A stretch of DNA of 64,000 bases from NORP23 sp050302475. GTDB lineage: Bacteria; Pseudomonadota; Alphaproteobacteria; Rhodobacterales; Rhodobacteraceae. The translations under genes and the position numbers were made by a program. This document shows, one piece after another, positions 52,214 to 61,586 of this stretch (its first letter is position 1; each line of letters begins with the position of its first letter). A model generated the notes under the pieces. That model saw only the letters and a program-made list of their open reading frames with translations. It made no database searches and had not been told where the DNA came from. The DNA lies in the NCBI GenBank assembly GCA_050302475.1, contig JBNLBF010000002.1, positions 186,001-250,000 of the forward strand, read 5' to 3'.

Positions 52214-53467
52214 ATGCCACGTCTGGTCATGAAATTTGGCGGCACCTCGGTCGCGGATCTGGAGCGCATCCGTAATGTTGCGAACCGGGTTCAGCGCGAG
52301 GTTGAAAACGGCTACGAAGTCATCGTGATCGTGTCTGCCATGTCAGGCAAGACCAACGAACTTGTCGGCTGGGTTCGTGACGCCGCGTCCTCGCCGGGCG
52401 CCAGCACGCCGGGGTTCTATGATGCCCGTGAATATGATGCCGTGGTGTCGTCGGGTGAACAGGTGACGTCTGGCCTCCTCAGCATCACACTGCAGGAAAT
52501 GGGCATTCAGGCGCGCAGTTGGCAGGGCTGGCAGGTGCCGGTCAAAACGACCTCCGCCCACGGCGCCGCGCGGATCGAGGAAATCCCGTCCGATAATCTG
52601 GACGCCAAATTTGCCGACGGGATGCAGGTGGCTGTAGTCGCCGGATTCCAGGGTGTCAGCCCCGAAGGCCGCATCACCACTTTGGGTCGTGGCGGTTCAG
52701 ACACAACTGCCGTTGCCTTCGCCGCTGCGCTCAATGCCGAACGCTGCGATATATATACCGACGTCGATGGCATCTACACCACCGACCCGCGCATCACGCG
52801 CAAAGCCCGCAAATTGGACAAAATCGCCTATGAGGAGATGCTGGAACTGGCCTCCCTTGGCGCGAAAGTCCTGCAAACCCGCTCGGTCGAGCTGGCGATG
52901 CGCTACAAAGTCCGTTTGCAGGTTCTCAGCAGTTTCTCGGACGAGCCCGGAACGCTCGTCTGTGACGAGGAGGAAATCATGGAACAGAATGCCGTCGCCG
53001 GAGTCGCCTATTCACGGGACGAGGCGAAAATGACCCTGATCTCGGTCGCCGACCGCCCGGGCGTTGCCGCCGCGATCTTTGGCCCACTGGCCGAAGCCGG
53101 GGTGAATGTCGATATGATTGTACAGAATATCTCGGAAGAAGGGCGCACGGATATGACCTTTTCGTGCCCCGTCGACGACGTCGCCCGCGCCACCAAAGCG
53201 ATCGAAGGAGCGAAAGAAGCGGGAGAGATTAACTATCACGCGCTCGATGCCGACACTGGCGTTGCCAAGGTCTCCATCGTCGGGATCGGGATGCGGTCTC
53301 ACGCCGGTATCGCACAGAAAATGTTCAAATCTCTGGCGGATGACGGGATCAACATCAAGGTGATTACAACCTCCGAGATCAAAGTTTCTGTTCTGGTCGA
53401 CAGAAAATACATGGAACTCGCCGTCCAATCCCTGCATGATGCGTTCGAGTTGGAGAAAGCATCGTAA
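52214..53467 (+). CDS. lysC: Aspartate kinase
   Basis: Phosphorylates aspartate, the entry to lysine, threonine, methionine and diaminopimelate synthesis. 417 residues. Kinase domain begins VMKFGGTSVAD and contains TLGRGGSDTTAVAFAAAL and YTDVDGIYTTDPR; two C-terminal ACT domains (LISVADRPGVAAAIFGPLAE; VSIVGIGMRSHAGIAQKMF) give feedback inhibition. ATG 52214 fits family starts, with AAGGGA upstream. ptsP follows 9 bases later. Confidence 0.96.
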   Translation: MPRLVMKFGGTSVADLERIRNVANRVQREVENGYEVIVIVSAMSGKTNELVGWVRDAASSPGASTPGFYDAREYDAVVSSGEQVTSGLLSITLQEMGIQARSWQGWQVPVKTTSAHGAARIEEIPSDNLDAKFADGMQVAVVAGFQGVSPEGRITTLGRGGSDTTAVAFAAALNAERCDIYTDVDGIYTTDPRITRKARKLDKIAYEEMLELASLGAKVLQTRSVELAMRYKVRLQVLSSFSDEPGTLVCDEEEIMEQNAVAGVAYSRDEAKMTLISVADRPGVAAAIFGPLAEAGVNVDMIVQNISEEGRTDMTFSCPVDDVARATKAIEGAKEAGEINYHALDADTGVAKVSIVGIGMRSHAGIAQKMFKSLADDGINIKVITTSEIKVSVLVDRKYMELAVQSLHDAFELEKAS

Positions 53468-53476
53468 GGGGACATA

Positions 53477-55738
53477 ATGTCCGCACGCACCGGGGTTGAA
53501 TCCCACGTTCTGCTGAAACGTCTGCGCGATACCCTTGCCGAACAAGGCGAGGGTCAGGAGCGTCTGGACAAAATCACCCATCTGATCGCGGATTCGATGG
53601 CGGCGGAAGTGTGCTCGATCTATCTGCGGCGCGATGAACGTACACTGGAACTGTGCGCCACCGAAGGTCTGAACCCGGAATCGGTTCACGAAACCCGGAT
53701 GCGAATGGGTCAGGGTCTGGTCGGACAGATCGCCGAAAAAGCAGAACCTTTCAAAACCAAAAACGCCCCCGACGCTCCCGGTTTCCGCTATATGCCCGAA
53801 ACCGGCGAGGAGATTTATTCCTCCTTCGTTGGTGTGCCCATCCAGCGCGTCGGCGAGGTTCTGGGTGTTCTGGTCGTCCAGAACAAGGTCGCTCGTGAAT
53901 ATACCGAAGACGAAATCTACGCGCTGGAAGTCGTCGCGATGGTTATCGCTGAGATGACCGAGCTCGGCGCGTTTACCGCCGAGGGGCAGCAGGCCATGGC
54001 CATGCCGCACCAGCGGACCTTCTTTGCCCAAGGCCTGTCCGCACAGGAAGGCGTCGCCGAGGGGCATGTGCTGCTGCACGAACCCCATATCGTCATCGCC
54101 AATCCGGTTGCCGATGACCCCGAAACTGAAAAACAGCGTCTGTCGAGTGCCATCACCGAACTGCGGGCCGAGATTGACCGGATGCTCGGCGCCGATCAGT
54201 TGGCCACCAGCGGTGAACATCGCGAGGTGCTGGAAGCCTATAAAATGTTCGCGAATGACCGTGGCTGGCGCGAACGGATGGAGCAATCCATCGACTCCGG
54301 TCTGGCTGCCGAGGTTGCGGTGGAACGTGACCAATCCAACACACGAACCCGGATGGAACGCGTGCAGGACCCCTATTTGCGCGAACGCCTGCATGATCTG
54401 GATGATCTGTCCAACCGTTTGCTGCGCCTCCTGACCGGGCGAAATGGCAATGGCTCGACCGACATCCCCGAGGATGCGATCCTCGTCGCGCGCAATATCG
54501 GCCCGGCGGAATTGCTGGATTACGGCAAGAAGCTGAAAGGGGTGGTGCTGGAGGAAGGCTCGGTCTCCTCCCACGCCGCGATTGTTGCCCGCGCGCTGGC
54601 GATCCCGTTGGTCGTTCAGGCGGCCCGCATTACGCGGGAGGCACTGAATAACGACTATATACTTGTCGATGGTGACGAAGGGGTCGCCCATCTCCGCCCG
54701 GAAACCAGCGTCGCGACCGCGTTTCACGAAAAAGTCGCCATGCGCGCACAGGCGGCAGAGGAATATGGAGCCCTGCGTGACCTGCCCGCGACCTCGACAG
54801 ATGGAATCAATATCCGGTTGGAAATGAACGCAGGCCTGATGGCCGATCTCCCATCGCTTGCAGGGTCCGGGGCCGAAGGGGTTGGTCTTTACCGTACTGA
54901 ACTGCAATTCCTGCTGCGTAGCTCCGTCCCGCGCCGTGGCGATCTGTCGGAACGCTATGCCCGCGTTATGGATGCCGCCGGGGAGTTGCCGGTTTGCTTC
55001 CGCACGCTGGATATCGGGTCGGACAAGGTCCTGCCCTACATGAAAAAATTCGACGAACCGAACCCTGCCATGGGCTGGCGGGCCATTCGGCTTGGTCTGG
55101 ATCGTCCCGGCGTCATGCGGCTGCAATTCCAGTCGCTGATCCGCGCCGCCAAAGGCCGTCCGCTGAAAATCATGTTCCCGATGATCGCCCAGTTCGACGA
55201 ATTCCGCGAGGCCCGAGATCGTTTCTACGACCAACTGGAAAAGGAAAAAGCCCTGCGCCATCTGGTGCCGACGCAAATCCAGATCGGGGCAATGCTGGAA
55301 ACGCCGTCGCTCGCCTTTGCGCCCGACCAGTTTTTCGATATGGCAGATTTCATCTCCATCGGCGGGAACGATCTGAAACAGTTTTTCTTTGCCGCCGACC
55401 GCGAAAACGAAAAAGTCCGCCGCCGCTATGACACGCTGAATGTCAGCTATCTGTCCTTCATCGAACAGATCGCCGCCCGCTGTGCCCGTTTCAACACTCC
55501 CGTCAGCTTTTGTGGCGAAGACGCGGGTCGCCCTATCGAGGCCCTCGCTTTCGCCGCTATGGGATTGCGGATCTTGTCGATGCGCCCGGCCTCTATCGGG
55601 CCGATAAAGCGGTTGATCCGATCCGTCAGCCTGTCGGAAACCAAACGCATGATTGATGACGCCCGTGCCTCGGGTCTGCAATCCGTCCGACCGGCGCTGG
55701 AAAGCTGGCTGAAAGAGATCGGGGCCCCCTATCGTTAA
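53477..55738 (+). CDS. ptsP: PEP-protein phosphotransferase of the nitrogen PTS (EI-Ntr)
   Basis: Transfers phosphate from phosphoenolpyruvate to NPr, a regulatory rather than sugar-uptake PTS. 753 residues: GAF domain at about 30-165, a linker, the phosphohistidine domain with His366 in EEGSVSSHAAIVARALAIP, and the PEP-binding barrel (EGVGLYRTELQFLLR, IPMI-like KIMFPMIAQFDEF, FISIGGNDLKQFFFA, SFCGEDAGRPIEALAF). The GAF domain of EI-Ntr is thought to sense nitrogen metabolites. A 1026-residue antisense frame overlaps this gene and is a shadow. Confidence 0.96.
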   Translation: MSARTGVESHVLLKRLRDTLAEQGEGQERLDKITHLIADSMAAEVCSIYLRRDERTLELCATEGLNPESVHETRMRMGQGLVGQIAEKAEPFKTKNAPDAPGFRYMPETGEEIYSSFVGVPIQRVGEVLGVLVVQNKVAREYTEDEIYALEVVAMVIAEMTELGAFTAEGQQAMAMPHQRTFFAQGLSAQEGVAEGHVLLHEPHIVIANPVADDPETEKQRLSSAITELRAEIDRMLGADQLATSGEHREVLEAYKMFANDRGWRERMEQSIDSGLAAEVAVERDQSNTRTRMERVQDPYLRERLHDLDDLSNRLLRLLTGRNGNGSTDIPEDAILVARNIGPAELLDYGKKLKGVVLEEGSVSSHAAIVARALAIPLVVQAARITREALNNDYILVDGDEGVAHLRPETSVATAFHEKVAMRAQAAEEYGALRDLPATSTDGINIRLEMNAGLMADLPSLAGSGAEGVGLYRTELQFLLRSSVPRRGDLSERYARVMDAAGELPVCFRTLDIGSDKVLPYMKKFDEPNPAMGWRAIRLGLDRPGVMRLQFQSLIRAAKGRPLKIMFPMIAQFDEFREARDRFYDQLEKEKALRHLVPTQIQIGAMLETPSLAFAPDQFFDMADFISIGGNDLKQFFFAADRENEKVRRRYDTLNVSYLSFIEQIAARCARFNTPVSFCGEDAGRPIEALAFAAMGLRILSMRPASIGPIKRLIRSVSLSETKRMIDDARASGLQSVRPALESWLKEIGAPYR

Positions 55739-55754
55739 GCGGCTGGTCATCTTT

Positions 55755-56318
55755 GTGAAAGAGCCCCGCCCGGGATGGGTGAAAACACGCCTCGCCCGCG
55801 ATATCGGTCCCATCGCAGCAACCTGGTGGTATCGCCACCAGCTTTCCCGACTCGTCCGCCGCCTGACAGACCCCCGCTGGGTGATCCATCTTTGCGTCAG
55901 CCCTGACACCGCCCTGACCAGCCGCGTCCTGCCGGCAGGCCAGCACCACGCGCAGGGTGACGGGACACTGGGCGCGCGGATGGCAAGAGCCTTCGCCACC
56001 ATCCCATCCGGTCCGATGGTGCTGATCGGCAGCGATGTGCCCGGCATCACGCCAGCACTCGTTGCAGATGCGTTCCGCGTTCTTGGCCACAAAGACTGCG
56101 TCTTCGGCCCCGCCCCTGACGGTGGCTACTGGCTGGTCGGTCACCGCCGCCAGTCCCACCCTCTGCCGTTACAACTTTTCGAAAATGTCCGCTGGTCAAC
56201 TGAGCACGCGCTGGCAGATACGATTGCGTCCGTCTACCCCGCGACAATCGGGTATGTTGCAGAGTTGCAAGATGTTGATACCCTCGCCGATCTGAAATCC
56301 CTGAAGGAATCGCCATGA
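55755..56318 (+). CDS. DUF2064/TIGR04282-type glycosyltransferase
   Basis: A GT-A-fold nucleotide-sugar transferase-like protein of about 187-195 residues. Family motifs are EPRPGWVKTRLA, VLIGSDVPGITPALV and GPAPDGGYWLVG; some family members are linked to arsenosugar synthesis. The only standard start is GTG 55755, but the frame continues upstream to a TGA at 55710 and encodes VKRLVIF, the first strand typical of this fold, before that GTG. A non-standard start (ATC 55731 or CTG 55743) overlapping the end of ptsP is therefore plausible. Ends by overlapping mce by four bases. Confidence 0.82.
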   Translation: MKEPRPGWVKTRLARDIGPIAATWWYRHQLSRLVRRLTDPRWVIHLCVSPDTALTSRVLPAGQHHAQGDGTLGARMARAFATIPSGPMVLIGSDVPGITPALVADAFRVLGHKDCVFGPAPDGGYWLVGHRRQSHPLPLQLFENVRWSTEHALADTIASVYPATIGYVAELQDVDTLADLKSLKESP

Positions 56319-56713
56319 TTGGTCGCCTGAACCATGTTGCCATCGCCGTGCCGGACCTCGACGCCGCTGCTGCGCTGTATCGCGGGGCATTGGGGGCGGA
56401 TGTGGGCGACCCGCAGAGCCTGCCCGAGCATGGCGTCACTGTGATTTTCATCACCCTCCCCAATACCAAAATCGAATTGCTGCATCCGCTTGGCATCGAC
56501 AGCCCGATCCGGAACTTCCTCGACAAAAACCCGTCCGGCGGGATCCATCATATCTGCTACGAGGTTGATGACATCGAAGCCGCCGCCGCACAGTTGAAAG
56601 CTACCGGCGCACGGGTACTGGGTGATATCAAAACCGGCGCGCATAACAAGCCTGTCCTGTTCCTGCATCCCAAGGATTTCAACGGTACGCTTATTGAATT
56701 GGAGCAAGTCTGA
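56315..56713 (+). CDS. mce: Methylmalonyl-CoA epimerase
   Basis: Interconverts (R)- and (S)-methylmalonyl-CoA in propionate breakdown. 132 residues, vicinal-oxygen-chelate fold: LNHVAIAVPDLDAAAALYRG (metal His), TKIELLHPLG, GGIHHICYEVDDI (metal His), and PKDFNGTLIELEQV (C-terminal metal Glu). Overlaps both neighbours. The mutase is not in the window. Confidence 0.95.
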   Translation: MIGRLNHVAIAVPDLDAAAALYRGALGADVGDPQSLPEHGVTVIFITLPNTKIELLHPLGIDSPIRNFLDKNPSGGIHHICYEVDDIEAAAAQLKATGARVLGDIKTGAHNKPVLFLHPKDFNGTLIELEQV

Positions 56714-56976
56714 TGGCGATCACCTCAGCAATCGTTTTATATGCTGTCATCTGGTTTATGACCCTGTTGATTGCGCTGCCTATTGGACTGCGTACACAAG
56801 GGGATGAGAATGACGTCGTACCCGGCACCCCGGAATCTGCGCCCGCCAACCTGCGGATGGGACGCAAACTGATCTGGGTGACCGTGATCACCACTCTGAT
56901 CTGGGCCCCTTTGACTGCCTTGATCCTGTCGGGACTGCTGACGATCGAAGATATCGATTTCTTTAACCGGATGTAA
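56713..56976 (+). CDS. DUF1467 family small membrane protein
   Basis: An 87-residue protein with two hydrophobic segments (SAIVLYAVIWFMTLLIALPIG and LIWVTVITTLIWAPLTALIL). Conserved in alphaproteobacteria; function unknown. Starts on the last base of the mce stop. Its 3' end overlaps the convergent CinA-like gene by 14 bases. Confidence 0.85.
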   Translation: MAITSAIVLYAVIWFMTLLIALPIGLRTQGDENDVVPGTPESAPANLRMGRKLIWVTVITTLIWAPLTALILSGLLTIEDIDFFNRM

Positions 56977-57697
56977 TACGCGCCCGCAGCGCTTCCAGCT
57001 CTGCCGCCGCAGCATCAAGCGCTGCCTGATCAAACCCGCGCACCACGATATTGGTCCCAAACCGTCCATCCCTCACAAACGGATAGGACCCAAAGGACAG
57101 ATCCGGTTTCGCTTTGGCCATTTCCGCTAATGGCGCCGCGATATTCCCTTCGGGCATATCAAATGGCACGCTGAGCGATAGTAACGGTTGTCCTCCGACC
57201 AGCGTCGGCAACATGCTATCGACCATGGCATGAAAGACACTCGGCACTCCGGCCATCACATGGACATTCCCGATCTTGAACCCCGGCGCTTTTGATACGG
57301 GATTATCGATCAGTGTTGCGCCGTCCGGAATGCGGGCCATTCGCAGGCGCATCTCGTTCAGCTCGACCTCGGGGTTTTTGTAATTGGTCGCAAGGATCGC
57401 CCGCGCGTCCTCGCGCACATCAATCCCGACCCCAAAGGCCGCCGCAATAGCGTCTGCCGTGATATCATCATGCGTCGGCCCGATCCCGCCACTGGTGACG
57501 ACATAATCATATTTCGCGCGCAACGCATTCACCGCATCGATTATCTCCTCCGCCTCGTCCCCAACAACGCGAACCTCTCGCAAGGCCACCCCAATTTCGG
57601 TCAGCTTTGTGGCCAGATGGTTCGTGTTGGTATCCTGCGTGCGCCCCGACAGGATTTCATCGCCGATAACCAGCATTGCGGCGGTTGGATTGGGCAT
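56963..57697 (-). CDS. CinA/MoaB-type molybdopterin-binding-fold protein
   Basis: A 244-residue protein of the competence/damage-inducible CinA N-terminal domain family (MoCF_biosynth fold): AMLVIGDEILSGRTQDTNTN and VVTSGGIGPTHDDITADAIA are diagnostic. It lacks the C-terminal CinA amidohydrolase (nicotinamide mononucleotide deamidase) domain, so it is the short form, probably a nucleotide-metabolite hydrolase. Divergent from map. Confidence 0.9.
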   Translation of the reverse strand: MPNPTAAMLVIGDEILSGRTQDTNTNHLATKLTEIGVALREVRVVGDEAEEIIDAVNALRAKYDYVVTSGGIGPTHDDITADAIAAAFGVGIDVREDARAILATNYKNPEVELNEMRLRMARIPDGATLIDNPVSKAPGFKIGNVHVMAGVPSVFHAMVDSMLPTLVGGQPLLSLSVPFDMPEGNIAAPLAEMAKAKPDLSFGSYPFVRDGRFGTNIVVRGFDQAALDAAAAELEALRARITSG

Positions 57698-57811
57698 TTG
57701 TGACTCCTGTAAATCTTGACGCTGACCCTATCTGCTCCCATTTCTGATGGGAAGGGTTTGCGTCCGCGCGCCCAAATCGGTAATAAATCACCAAACCAGA
57801 AGGAATCTCCC

Positions 57812-58627
57812 GTGGAAGGACTGACACCCAGTCGACTGACCAAAGACGGCATTCGCCTTTACGAAAAGGCGGATTTCGCAGGTATGCATGCCGCTGGCAA
57901 ACTGGCGGCGGAAACACTCGACATGATTGCGGAGCATGTGCAACCGGGTGTCACCACGTTGGAGCTGAACGACCACATTCACCGCTTTGTCGAAGCGAAC
58001 GGCGCTGTGTCGGCGACCGTAGGATATAAGGGCTATCAACATGCCTCCTGTATTTCGCTAAACCACGTGGTTTGTCACGGTATTCCGGGTGATAAGGTGG
58101 TGAAAGATGGCGATATTCTGAATATCGACGTCACCGTGATCCTTGATGGCTGGTTCGGGGATACGAGCCGCATGTATGTCGCCGGAAAGCCCAGCCGAAA
58201 GGCGGAACGGTTGATCCAGGTGACCCACGACGCCCTGATGAAAGGGATTGAGCAGGTCAAACCCGGCAACACGTTCGGTGACATAGGCGCGGCGATCCAA
58301 CGCTATGCTGAAGGGCACCGCATGTCAGTCGTCCGCGATTTCTGCGGTCACGGGCTGGGGCGTGTTTTTCATGCACCGCCAAACGTATTGCATTACGGTC
58401 GATGGGGGACGGGGCCGGTTCTGGAACCGGGCATGTTCTTCACGATCGAACCAATGATCAATCTCGGCAAACCCGATACTAAGGTGCTGGCCGATAACTG
58501 GACGGCTGTGACGCGCGACAAGTCGCTCTCGGCGCAGTTCGAACACTCCATCGGTGTAACCGAGGATGGGTGCGAGATTTTTACCCTCTCGCCCACAGGC
58601 AAATTTCATCCGACCTATTCAGCTTAA
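57812..58627 (+). CDS. map: Methionine aminopeptidase type I
   Basis: Removes N-terminal methionine from new proteins. 271 residues from GTG 57812 (AAGGA 7 bases upstream). Metal ligands are Asp106 and Asp117 (NIDVTVILDGWFGDTSR), a His in GHGLGRVFHAPP, and Glu in TIEPMINLG and FEHSIGVTE; substrate His89 in VCHGIP. The upstream part of the open frame back to 57716 is not conserved. Confidence 0.95.
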   Translation: MEGLTPSRLTKDGIRLYEKADFAGMHAAGKLAAETLDMIAEHVQPGVTTLELNDHIHRFVEANGAVSATVGYKGYQHASCISLNHVVCHGIPGDKVVKDGDILNIDVTVILDGWFGDTSRMYVAGKPSRKAERLIQVTHDALMKGIEQVKPGNTFGDIGAAIQRYAEGHRMSVVRDFCGHGLGRVFHAPPNVLHYGRWGTGPVLEPGMFFTIEPMINLGKPDTKVLADNWTAVTRDKSLSAQFEHSIGVTEDGCEIFTLSPTGKFHPTYSA

Positions 58628-58662
58628 CCCGGTTTTAACCATGTTGGGGCGACTGTCCCCTC

Positions 58663-59445
58663 ATGAGTAACGAGTCCAAACCCGGTTTCGCTGAGGCCCC
58701 TCATCACAACCTGTTCGCTGATTTCGCACTGCCGGAACCAGCAGTGAAACCTGCGCCCAAACCCAAAACTGAAAAACCGCATTATCATAATCACCGTGCG
58801 CGTCTGCGTGATCGGTTCATGTCGGCGGGCGGTGGCGCGCTTGCGGATTACGAGATGCTGGAACTCATCCTGTTCCGCGCTATCCCGCGTCAGGACGTGA
58901 AGCCGCTGGCGAAGCGTTTGCTGGATCGTTTTGGGGATTTCAACCGCGTGATTTCAGCCCCCACTGCCCGCCTGACCGAAGTCCAGGGCGTTGGAAGCGC
59001 GGTGGTACAGGAGTTGAAGATCGTCGAAGCCGCCGCACATCGACTCGGTCAGGCAAAGGTGCTCGGCACCAACGCCATTAGCAGCTGGGCGGCGCTGATG
59101 GATTACTGCAAAACAACGATGGCGCACCGCGAAACGGAACAGTTTCGTATCCTGTTTCTGGATCGCAAAAACATCCTCATCGCTGACGAGGAACAGGCCA
59201 AAGGCACCGTTGATCATGTTCCCGTTTACCCACGAGAAGTGGCAAAACGGGCGCTTGAGCTCAACGCCTCCGCGCTCATTCTCGTACATAATCACCCTTC
59301 GGGGGATCCAACGCCCTCGCAGGCGGATATCTCGATGACGCAGAAAATTCAGATGGCGGTGGAAGCGCTGAACATCACGCTTCACGATCATATCATCATC
59401 GGCAAAGAAACCGATCTGAGTTTTAAATCTGAAGGGTTAATTTGA
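58663..59445 (+). CDS. radC: RadC family protein (JAB/MPN domain)
   Basis: A 260-residue protein with a helix-hairpin-helix-like N-terminal domain (DYEMLELILFRAIPRQDVKPL) and a C-terminal JAMM metallo-domain, HNHPSGDPTPSQADI, with upstream Glu and Asp ligands. Called RadC by homology; a DNA-repair role is disputed and its substrate is unknown. Follows map by 35 bases, probably the same operon. The first about 45 residues are a Pro/Lys-rich extension. Confidence 0.92.
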   Translation: MSNESKPGFAEAPHHNLFADFALPEPAVKPAPKPKTEKPHYHNHRARLRDRFMSAGGGALADYEMLELILFRAIPRQDVKPLAKRLLDRFGDFNRVISAPTARLTEVQGVGSAVVQELKIVEAAAHRLGQAKVLGTNAISSWAALMDYCKTTMAHRETEQFRILFLDRKNILIADEEQAKGTVDHVPVYPREVAKRALELNASALILVHNHPSGDPTPSQADISMTQKIQMAVEALNITLHDHIIIGKETDLSFKSEGLI

Positions 59446-59453
59446 GCGTCAGA

Positions 59454-61586
59454 TCAGCGATTGGCGACGCGGATCGGATCGACGAAATTCTCCAGAACCA
59501 GACCGGCGAGATTTCCGCTGTCACAATTCGGCAGCTGCAGATTAAATTCGCGCTTCTGGGCTGTCCCGTCATCCTGATTACGAACCGTGCGCAGAATCAC
59601 AGCTTCACCGCAATTGCCGGAGGCATCCGAAATCCGCAAGTCCATCCGCACGACAGATTCTGCGCGCATACGGTTGGTTGGCAGGCTGTATACTTCCGCG
59701 AATGTGCCGCCAAGAATTCTGACGTCACCAAATGTCTCAAGATACCCACCGCCACCGGTCAACGTATCACGATACCGGCGCGGATTGCCGACCCAGACAT
59801 GGCCAACTGAATTTTCGGAGGCTCCTGCCTCAAAGGCATGCATGTCCATTTCGATCGGGGCAGACCATACCAGCGCAATCCGTTCGATATCGGTCGCATC
59901 GCGAACCAAAACCCGCGACTGTGTGCTGCCGCCATCATCGAACGACACATTGATAACAGCATTGGATTCAAATGCAGGGATCGACGTGGAGTAGGTGCCG
60001 CGAGCATCCGTGATCGCCGTAAAGACCAATCCCGCATGTTCAACGGTTACAACCTGTTCCGGACGGCAGGGGGACGATACGAACATCGAAATAGAGGCAC
60101 CGGGCCGTGCGGACGCATTCACGTCAATCGGGCAGCTATTTGCTGAATCCGTCGTTCCAACCGATGGGCTGGTCGGGTCTGTTGCCGGGGTCAACGCCGC
60201 CAGATCAACCTCGTCGCGGTTCGAAGGCAGCGAATCCTGTGTTTCAGGGATGAACGTGCTGTCGGACAGCACACCCTCGGCAACCGGGATCGACTGATCG
60301 CCACGTTCGATGGAATCATTTATCTGCGGTCCGGGCAGCAGGATCTGCGCGGCCATTTCAACGACGATGTCTGAACTGTCTGACGGGTCGCCGGAATCTA
60401 CGCTGACATCACCAGCATCGGCGGTTTGCGTATCAACATTTTCGGGGGCCGGGACAGGGTTCTGTCCAAACAGCTCTTCGGCATCGGGATCAAGATCGGC
60501 GACCAGATTGTCGATTTCATTCGGAACATCGACAGGCTCCGGATCGGTGCTGCCTTCAGCGATTTCAATGTTGTCCGGGGTCTCTGATGGAACTTCCGGG
60601 CCATATTCAATGACCAGAGTTGTGTCTTCGACCGACGGTTGGCTGGGCTGCAACATCCCGGGGGCCGGGCCAAGGCGCGGCTGTTCCGGGGCGGCAAACG
60701 CAATTTGCGGTGCCGGCTCTGTGCCCAGCACAATGTCATTTCCGGACAGATCGCCAGCAGACAGATTTGTCTGACGCGGCTGAGCTGCGCTTTCCTGGGT
60801 TGAGAGACCCTGATCGACATTGGAATCCACCGGCGCGATTGCTGCAACAGAACGGCGCAGGATATCCACGGTATCCTGAGGCTGGACGAGTTCTTCCATG
60901 GACGGGGCAAACAGCGTCGGCGCACGTCCTGCGCCAAATCCAACCACCTCTACATCTGTGGAATCATCCTGCAGGACAATCTGATTGGGTGTGAAACGAT
61001 CATCTGTGGCGTCTGTCGTGTTCGTCGCCACTGTCTCCGGTTCCTGAGGCTCTTCTGTCACCGTTCCGGTATTGATGGTGTTGACACCAGTGTTGTTCGT
61101 ATTCGAAGCAACCGGCACAGGCGAGTCACTGACAAATCCCAGATTAGGATCAATTTCGCGACGATCCGCAGTTTCGGCAGCTTCATTTGCTGCGATCTGG
61201 GATTCCAGCGCGTCGTTAACAACTGTCAGGGCGACAAGGCTGGGCGCACATTCACCCTCCTCATCCTCAACGCAATAGCTGAATTCAACTTTGCCGAGGC
61301 AGGCTTCGCTTTGGGTGAAATTGAATTGCGATCCGCTTGTAGATGTCAGTTCACCACAGGAAGGCAGATCAACAATAACCAGTTCGCCTTTCAGTGTGTC
61401 GTTTGCCTGTACATCCAGGGTCTGATCGCGTCCGGCACGAACAGTGAAACTATCCTCGGTCGTGGACTTCGCAGACTCCGCTCCAAAGAAGGACATGATC
61501 AAATCGCTCTTCTGCGCCATTGTGCCAACCACAATGGCGAGAACTAGTCCCGTAGCTAATGTCATGAAGCGATCGTCTTTAAACAC
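59454..61586 (-). CDS. Large Thr/Pro/Asp-rich secreted or membrane-anchored protein, unknown
   Basis: A 710-residue protein I do not recognise. An N-terminal hydrophobic segment (FMTLATGLVLAIVVGTMA) is an uncleaved anchor or signal. Residues about 45-125 look like an Ig/cadherin-like domain (FTVRAGRDQTLDVQANDTLK ... FSYCVEDEEGECAPSLVALTV). Residues 130-480 are low-complexity and acidic, with many Pro, Thr and Asp, poor in Lys. The last about 230 residues form a further beta-rich part (RIALVWSAPIEMDMHAFEAG, HVWVGNPRRYRDTLTGGGGY) with six or more cysteines. Perhaps an envelope or exported adhesin-like protein. It lies after secA on the same strand. Confidence 0.65.
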   Translation of the reverse strand: MFKDDRFMTLATGLVLAIVVGTMAQKSDLIMSFFGAESAKSTTEDSFTVRAGRDQTLDVQANDTLKGELVIVDLPSCGELTSTSGSQFNFTQSEACLGKVEFSYCVEDEEGECAPSLVALTVVNDALESQIAANEAAETADRREIDPNLGFVSDSPVPVASNTNNTGVNTINTGTVTEEPQEPETVATNTTDATDDRFTPNQIVLQDDSTDVEVVGFGAGRAPTLFAPSMEELVQPQDTVDILRRSVAAIAPVDSNVDQGLSTQESAAQPRQTNLSAGDLSGNDIVLGTEPAPQIAFAAPEQPRLGPAPGMLQPSQPSVEDTTLVIEYGPEVPSETPDNIEIAEGSTDPEPVDVPNEIDNLVADLDPDAEELFGQNPVPAPENVDTQTADAGDVSVDSGDPSDSSDIVVEMAAQILLPGPQINDSIERGDQSIPVAEGVLSDSTFIPETQDSLPSNRDEVDLAALTPATDPTSPSVGTTDSANSCPIDVNASARPGASISMFVSSPCRPEQVVTVEHAGLVFTAITDARGTYSTSIPAFESNAVINVSFDDGGSTQSRVLVRDATDIERIALVWSAPIEMDMHAFEAGASENSVGHVWVGNPRRYRDTLTGGGGYLETFGDVRILGGTFAEVYSLPTNRMRAESVVRMDLRISDASGNCGEAVILRTVRNQDDGTAQKREFNLQLPNCDSGNLAGLVLENFVDPIRVANR

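Noticed and set aside
53012..56092. A 1026-codon open frame on the minus strand
   Set aside because: It lies antisense to lysC, ptsP and the DUF2064 gene, which all have clear family motifs. Long antisense frames are expected in GC-rich genes.
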